This document shows positions 61,260 to 64,000 of a stretch of DNA of 64,000 bases, piece after piece. Within the stretch, counting starts at the first letter, position 1, and each line of letters starts with the position of its first letter. The notes under the pieces are model-generated. The model saw nothing but the letters and a program-made list of their open reading frames with translations, did not search any database and had not been told where the DNA came from. The DNA comes from Bacteroides salyersiae WAL 10018 = DSM 18765 = JCM 12988. Its GTDB lineage: Bacteria > Bacteroidota > Bacteroidia > Bacteroidales > Bacteroidaceae. The stretch spans positions 124,001 to 188,000 of the forward strand of contig NZ_KB905468.1 of NCBI RefSeq assembly GCF_000381365.1, in the 5' to 3' direction. The position numbers and the translations under genes are program-made.

Positions 61260-62927
61260 ATGGATTGGATACAAAGTTTATTGTGGGACTCCAGCTCCGT
61301 GGCACACATAGTCTTTCTTTATGCTTTTGTGATAGCTGCCGGGGTGCTCTTAGGTAAGATCAAAATCTTCGGAGTGTCATTGGGAGTCACCTTTGTTCTG
61401 TTCACCGGTATTCTGATGGGACATTTCGGTTTTACCGGCGACACACACATTCTTCATTTCATCCGCGAGTTCGGATTGATATTGTTCGTGTTCTGTATCG
61501 GTCTTCAGGTAGGGCCCAGCTTCTTCTCTTCGTTCAAGAAAGGAGGGATGACCCTCAATCTGCTCGCCGTAGGTATTGTAGTATTGAACATCGCCGTAGC
61601 ATTGACTATCTATTTCCTTGCCAACGGACGTATTGAATTGCCGATGATGGTCGGTATCCTGTATGGCGCCGTTACCAATACACCGGGACTCGGTGCCGCC
61701 CAGGAAGCATTGACGCAGCTCAACTACAATGGACCGCAGATTGCACTGGGATATGCATGTGCCTATCCGTTAGGCGTAGTCGGCATTATCGGTTCTATCA
61801 TCGCCATCCGTTACATTTTCCGTGTCAACTTGGCAAAAGAAGAAGACGAGCTTAAAAATCAAGATGCGGAACATCTGAAGCACAAGCCGCATTTAATGAG
61901 CCTTGAGGTACGCAATGAATCGATCAACGGCAAAACCCTGGTTCAAGTAAAAGACTTTTTAGGACGCTCTTTTGTTTGTTCACGTATTCGTCACGAAGGT
62001 CATGTCAATATCCCCAACCATGAGACACTCTTTCATATGGGCGACCAAGTATTCATCGTCTGTTCGGAAGAGGACGCGGAAGCTATTACCGCTTTCATAG
62101 GAAAAGAAGTACAAGTGGATTGGGAAAAACAGGATATGCCGATGGTATCACGCCGTATCTTGATTACCAAATCAGAAATTAACGGAAAGAAGTTGGGAGA
62201 TATGCACTTCCGTGGCATGTTTGGTGTTAATGTCACCCGTGTCAACCGTTCGGGAATGGACCTGTTTGCCGACCCGCATCTGACCCTGCAAGTAGGTGAC
62301 CGGGTGATGGTAGTAGGCCAGCAGGATGCGGTAGAACGCGTTGCCAATGTACTGGGTAATTCTCTGAAACGCCTTGACCACCCGAATATCGTTACTATCT
62401 TTGTCGGTATATTCTTAGGAATCTTTTTAGGCAGTTTGCCTATTGCTTTCCCCGGCATGCCAACTCCGGTAAAATTAGGTCTGGCAGGCGGCCCGTTGGT
62501 AGTAGCCATCCTGATCGGACGTTTCGGATATAAACTTCATTTGGTAACTTACACAACAATGAGTGCCAATCTGATGTTGCGCGAAATAGGAATTGTATTG
62601 TTTCTTGCGAGTGTCGGTATCGAGGCGGGAGCAAACTTTGTACATACAGTAGTCGAAGGAGACGGTTTGTTGTATGTAGGTTACGGTTTCCTCATCACAG
62701 TTATCCCACTATTGATCATCGGTGCAATTGCACGTCTGTATTATAAGGTGAACTATTTTACCCTGATGGGACTTATCGCCGGTAGTAATACCGATCCCCC
62801 TGCATTGGCTTACTCTACTCAGGCTTCAAACAATGACGCACCAGCCGTAGGATACTCAACCGTATATCCGTTGACAATGTTCCTGCGTATTCTGGCCGGG
62901 CAAATGATCTTACTTTTAATGATGTAG
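61260..62927 (+). CDS. AspT/YidE family transporter with two TrkA-C domains
   Basis: 555-aa membrane protein. The N-terminal half has about five helices (HIVFLYAFVIAAGVLLGKI, SLGVTFVLFTGILMGHFGF and EFGLILFVFCIGLQVGPSFF among them), and the C-terminal half repeats the arrangement (LGLAGGPLVVAILIGRFGY, EIGIVLFLASVGIEAGANF, VITVIPLLIIGAIARLYY). Two TrkA-C domains sit in the loop between them (about 205-290 and 295-375, with VQVKDFLGRSFVCSRIRHEGHVNIP and VGDRVMVVGQQDAVERVANVLG). This is the YidE/YbjL/AspT duplication architecture. AspT is an aspartate:alanine antiporter; the substrate here is unknown. It is a single gene ended by a strong hairpin. Confidence 0.9.
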   Translation: MDWIQSLLWDSSSVAHIVFLYAFVIAAGVLLGKIKIFGVSLGVTFVLFTGILMGHFGFTGDTHILHFIREFGLILFVFCIGLQVGPSFFSSFKKGGMTLNLLAVGIVVLNIAVALTIYFLANGRIELPMMVGILYGAVTNTPGLGAAQEALTQLNYNGPQIALGYACAYPLGVVGIIGSIIAIRYIFRVNLAKEEDELKNQDAEHLKHKPHLMSLEVRNESINGKTLVQVKDFLGRSFVCSRIRHEGHVNIPNHETLFHMGDQVFIVCSEEDAEAITAFIGKEVQVDWEKQDMPMVSRRILITKSEINGKKLGDMHFRGMFGVNVTRVNRSGMDLFADPHLTLQVGDRVMVVGQQDAVERVANVLGNSLKRLDHPNIVTIFVGIFLGIFLGSLPIAFPGMPTPVKLGLAGGPLVVAILIGRFGYKLHLVTYTTMSANLMLREIGIVLFLASVGIEAGANFVHTVVEGDGLLYVGYGFLITVIPLLIIGAIARLYYKVNYFTLMGLIAGSNTDPPALAYSTQASNNDAPAVGYSTVYPLTMFLRILAGQMILLLMM

Positions 62928-62956
62928 CTTAACCGCCCACATTCCATTCTTTATAA

Positions 62957-63002
62957 AATAAGAGCGTACACTTTGAAACGGTTCAAGATGTACGCTCTTA
63001 TT
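62957..63002. terminator. terminator after the AspT/YidE-like gene
   Basis: Perfect 14-bp stem AATAAGAGCGTACA / TGTACGCTCTTATT with an inner TTGAA/TTCAA pairing, followed by ATTTTT on the plus strand. Confidence 0.9.
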
Positions 63003-63577
63003 ATTTTTATGAGAAACGAGTAAAGTTCATTTTATCAATATGTCAAATAGATATTCCTACCCCATGCAGAATTCGTTCTATCCATACTCTTTAAACCATG
63101 TTCTCTAAAACCTCCTTCATTTCCAAACTTATAAAATCAAATTATCCGGTTTATAAACAAATAGCAAACAAATATCTTTCATTAAAAAAAATCACCGTAC
63201 AAACGAGCCTTGATTCATGCATCCGTCTCACTTTTTAATATTCCAAAGCAATCAAAAGCAAACCATCAGTCAGCTTCCAAAAACGATCTTTAAAGGAGAT
63301 TTTATTTTTCCCGTAGAGTCTCTAATAGTTTCTCGTAGAGTTTCGAGTCGTTCCTCGTAGAGAAACCGAATTTATCACACCGGTATAATTGAAATAACCT
63401 ACCGAGAAAAGCCACATATTTATCCCCAAAAATGCCCCAATATGCATAAAGAAATAAATATTATTCAGTTTATTATGCGGTTTATTCTCTAATTACATCT
63501 ATATTTGAAAAGTACATGTCACAGAAACGAACAATATAAGAACAAAAAGACAGCCAAACCAAGTTTTCTTTTAAAAA
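63003..63577. other. 575-bp intergenic region with array D
   Basis: Convergent gap between the transporter and the cytidylate-kinase-like gene. It is AT-rich; I see no gene in it. The only ordered structure is the 22-bp array at 63306-63371. Confidence 0.6.
63306..63371. repeat. array D: three 22-bp dyad units
   Basis: Units at 63306, 63328 and 63350 carry CCCGTAGAG (63310), CTCGTAGAG (63332) and CTCGTAGAG (63354), exactly 22 bp apart. The last has GTTCC-TCGTAGA-GAAAC, and the core TCGTAGAG is the same as in array A, 47.5 kb away. Confidence 0.88.
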
Positions 63578-63612
63578 AGGTGTACGCTCCTTTTTTCAGA
63601 AAGCATACACCT
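63578..63612 (-). terminator. terminator of the cytidylate-kinase-like gene
   Basis: On the minus strand AGGTGTATGCT, loop, AGCGTACACCT followed by TTTTTT, 11 bp after the stop. Confidence 0.85.
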
Positions 63613-63622
63613 GCCAAATGTT

Positions 63623-64000
63623 TTATAATCCCAATTTTCTCACTACAAACTCTTCTATAAACCTCACTGTACCTTCGATTCCCAACGCAGAAGAGTCGAT
63701 ACAGAGATGATAAGTAGCCGCCGCTCCCCAAGTCTTATAGCTGTAGTAATTATAGTATTCCGAACGTTTCTTATCCGCCTTTTCCATCATCCCTTCCGCG
63801 TCTTCTTCACTGATGCCATGCATGTTCCGGAGACGTTCTATACGATCTTCCTTTGAGGCGGATATGAAGATATTCACACAACGCGGATGATCCCGCAGAA
63901 TGTAATCGGCACAACGTCCTACAAACAAACAGGATTTTGTAGCAGCCAGATTACGGATAACATCGCTTTGGATTTTGAAAAGGGCATCATTACTCAAGCA
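63623..64000 (-). CDS. cytidylate kinase-like family protein, 3' part only
   Basis: The gene is cut by the right window end. The frame stays open to base 64000, and the apparent start at 63997 is an internal TTG. About 125 C-terminal residues are seen: LFVGRCADYILRDHPRCVNIFISASKEDRIERL resembles the nucleotide-kinase core with the arginine-rich lid, and KRSEYYNYYSYKTWGAAATYHLCIDSSALG is characteristic of the cytidylate kinase-like (PF13189-type) family of about 200 residues. The substrate is not established. It is not the canonical cmk, which is encoded at 12874. Confidence 0.85.
   Translation of the reverse strand, partial: CLSNDALFKIQSDVIRNLAATKSCLFVGRCADYILRDHPRCVNIFISASKEDRIERLRNMHGISEEDAEGMMEKADKKRSEYYNYYSYKTWGAAATYHLCIDSSALGIEGTVRFIEEFVVRKLGL

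Overview
The window comes from a Bacteroides chromosome, close to B. thetaiotaomicron by gene content and order (my recognition; no search was run). Promoters match the Bacteroides consensus TTTG-N19/20-TAnnTTTG, coding regions are AT-leaning, and the proteins are typical of the genus: peptidase M64, PCMD lipoprotein, DUF4105, ExbB/ExbD/TonB, bile-salt hydrolase and methylmalonyl-CoA mutase. There are no insertion sequences, phage genes, CRISPR-Cas genes or rRNA. One tRNA-Ser(GGA) lies at 8324-8411.

Layout. 1-5.8 kb: phospholipase-D-like protein, thyA, folA, an Lrp-type regulator, peptidase M64 and an acetyltransferase. 5.8-15.6 kb: an ExbB-membrane protein-ExbD-ExbD operon, tRNA-Ser, a TatD / hypothetical / polyprenyl synthase operon, tonB, then porQ-like, cmk, ispH and pfkA. 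16-19 kb: a three-gene operon of steroid 5-alpha-reductase, flavin oxidoreductase and short-chain dehydrogenase, matching the published 5AR/5BR/3beta-HSDH bile-acid cluster. 19-24 kb: acn-icd-gltA, the oxidative branch of the TCA cycle. 24-32.2 kb: an IGHMBP2-type helicase and the operon ilvD-ilvB-ilvN-thioesterase-ilvC, preceded by an unannotated Ile/Val-rich leader peptide and attenuator. 32.4-43.4 kb: slyD, a cysteine-desulfidase-like protein, a group of envelope proteins and a 1446-residue FN3 protein. 43.6-52.8 kb: AraC regulator, aroC, an M20 dipeptidase, bile-salt hydrolase, an OmpA/PorE-like lipoprotein and topB. 52.8-64 kb: a candidate sRNA, a large sialidase, the two methylmalonyl-CoA mutase subunits (propionate formation), an AspT/YidE-type transporter and the 3' part of a cytidylate-kinase-like gene cut by the window end.

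Two themes link the genes. One is life in bile: the hydrolase at 47.3-48.3 kb frees bile acids, which the 16-19 kb cluster could convert to allo/iso forms. The other is the cell envelope: the TonB/Exb energy system, PorQ- and PorE-like proteins, and surface proteins with C-terminal sorting-like tails.

The most unusual content is between genes. (i) Four arrays of 22- or 23-bp units carrying a GTTTC...GAAAC dyad lie at 15804, 38868, 50585 and 63306. (ii) Hairpin elements share a core of about 20 bp (ATGCGGCATATAGCGCAGCC) but have arms built from unrelated short repeated words. (iii) A short minus-strand sRNA gene lies upstream of the sialidase. (iv) The ilv leader attenuator has overlapping antiterminator and terminator arms.
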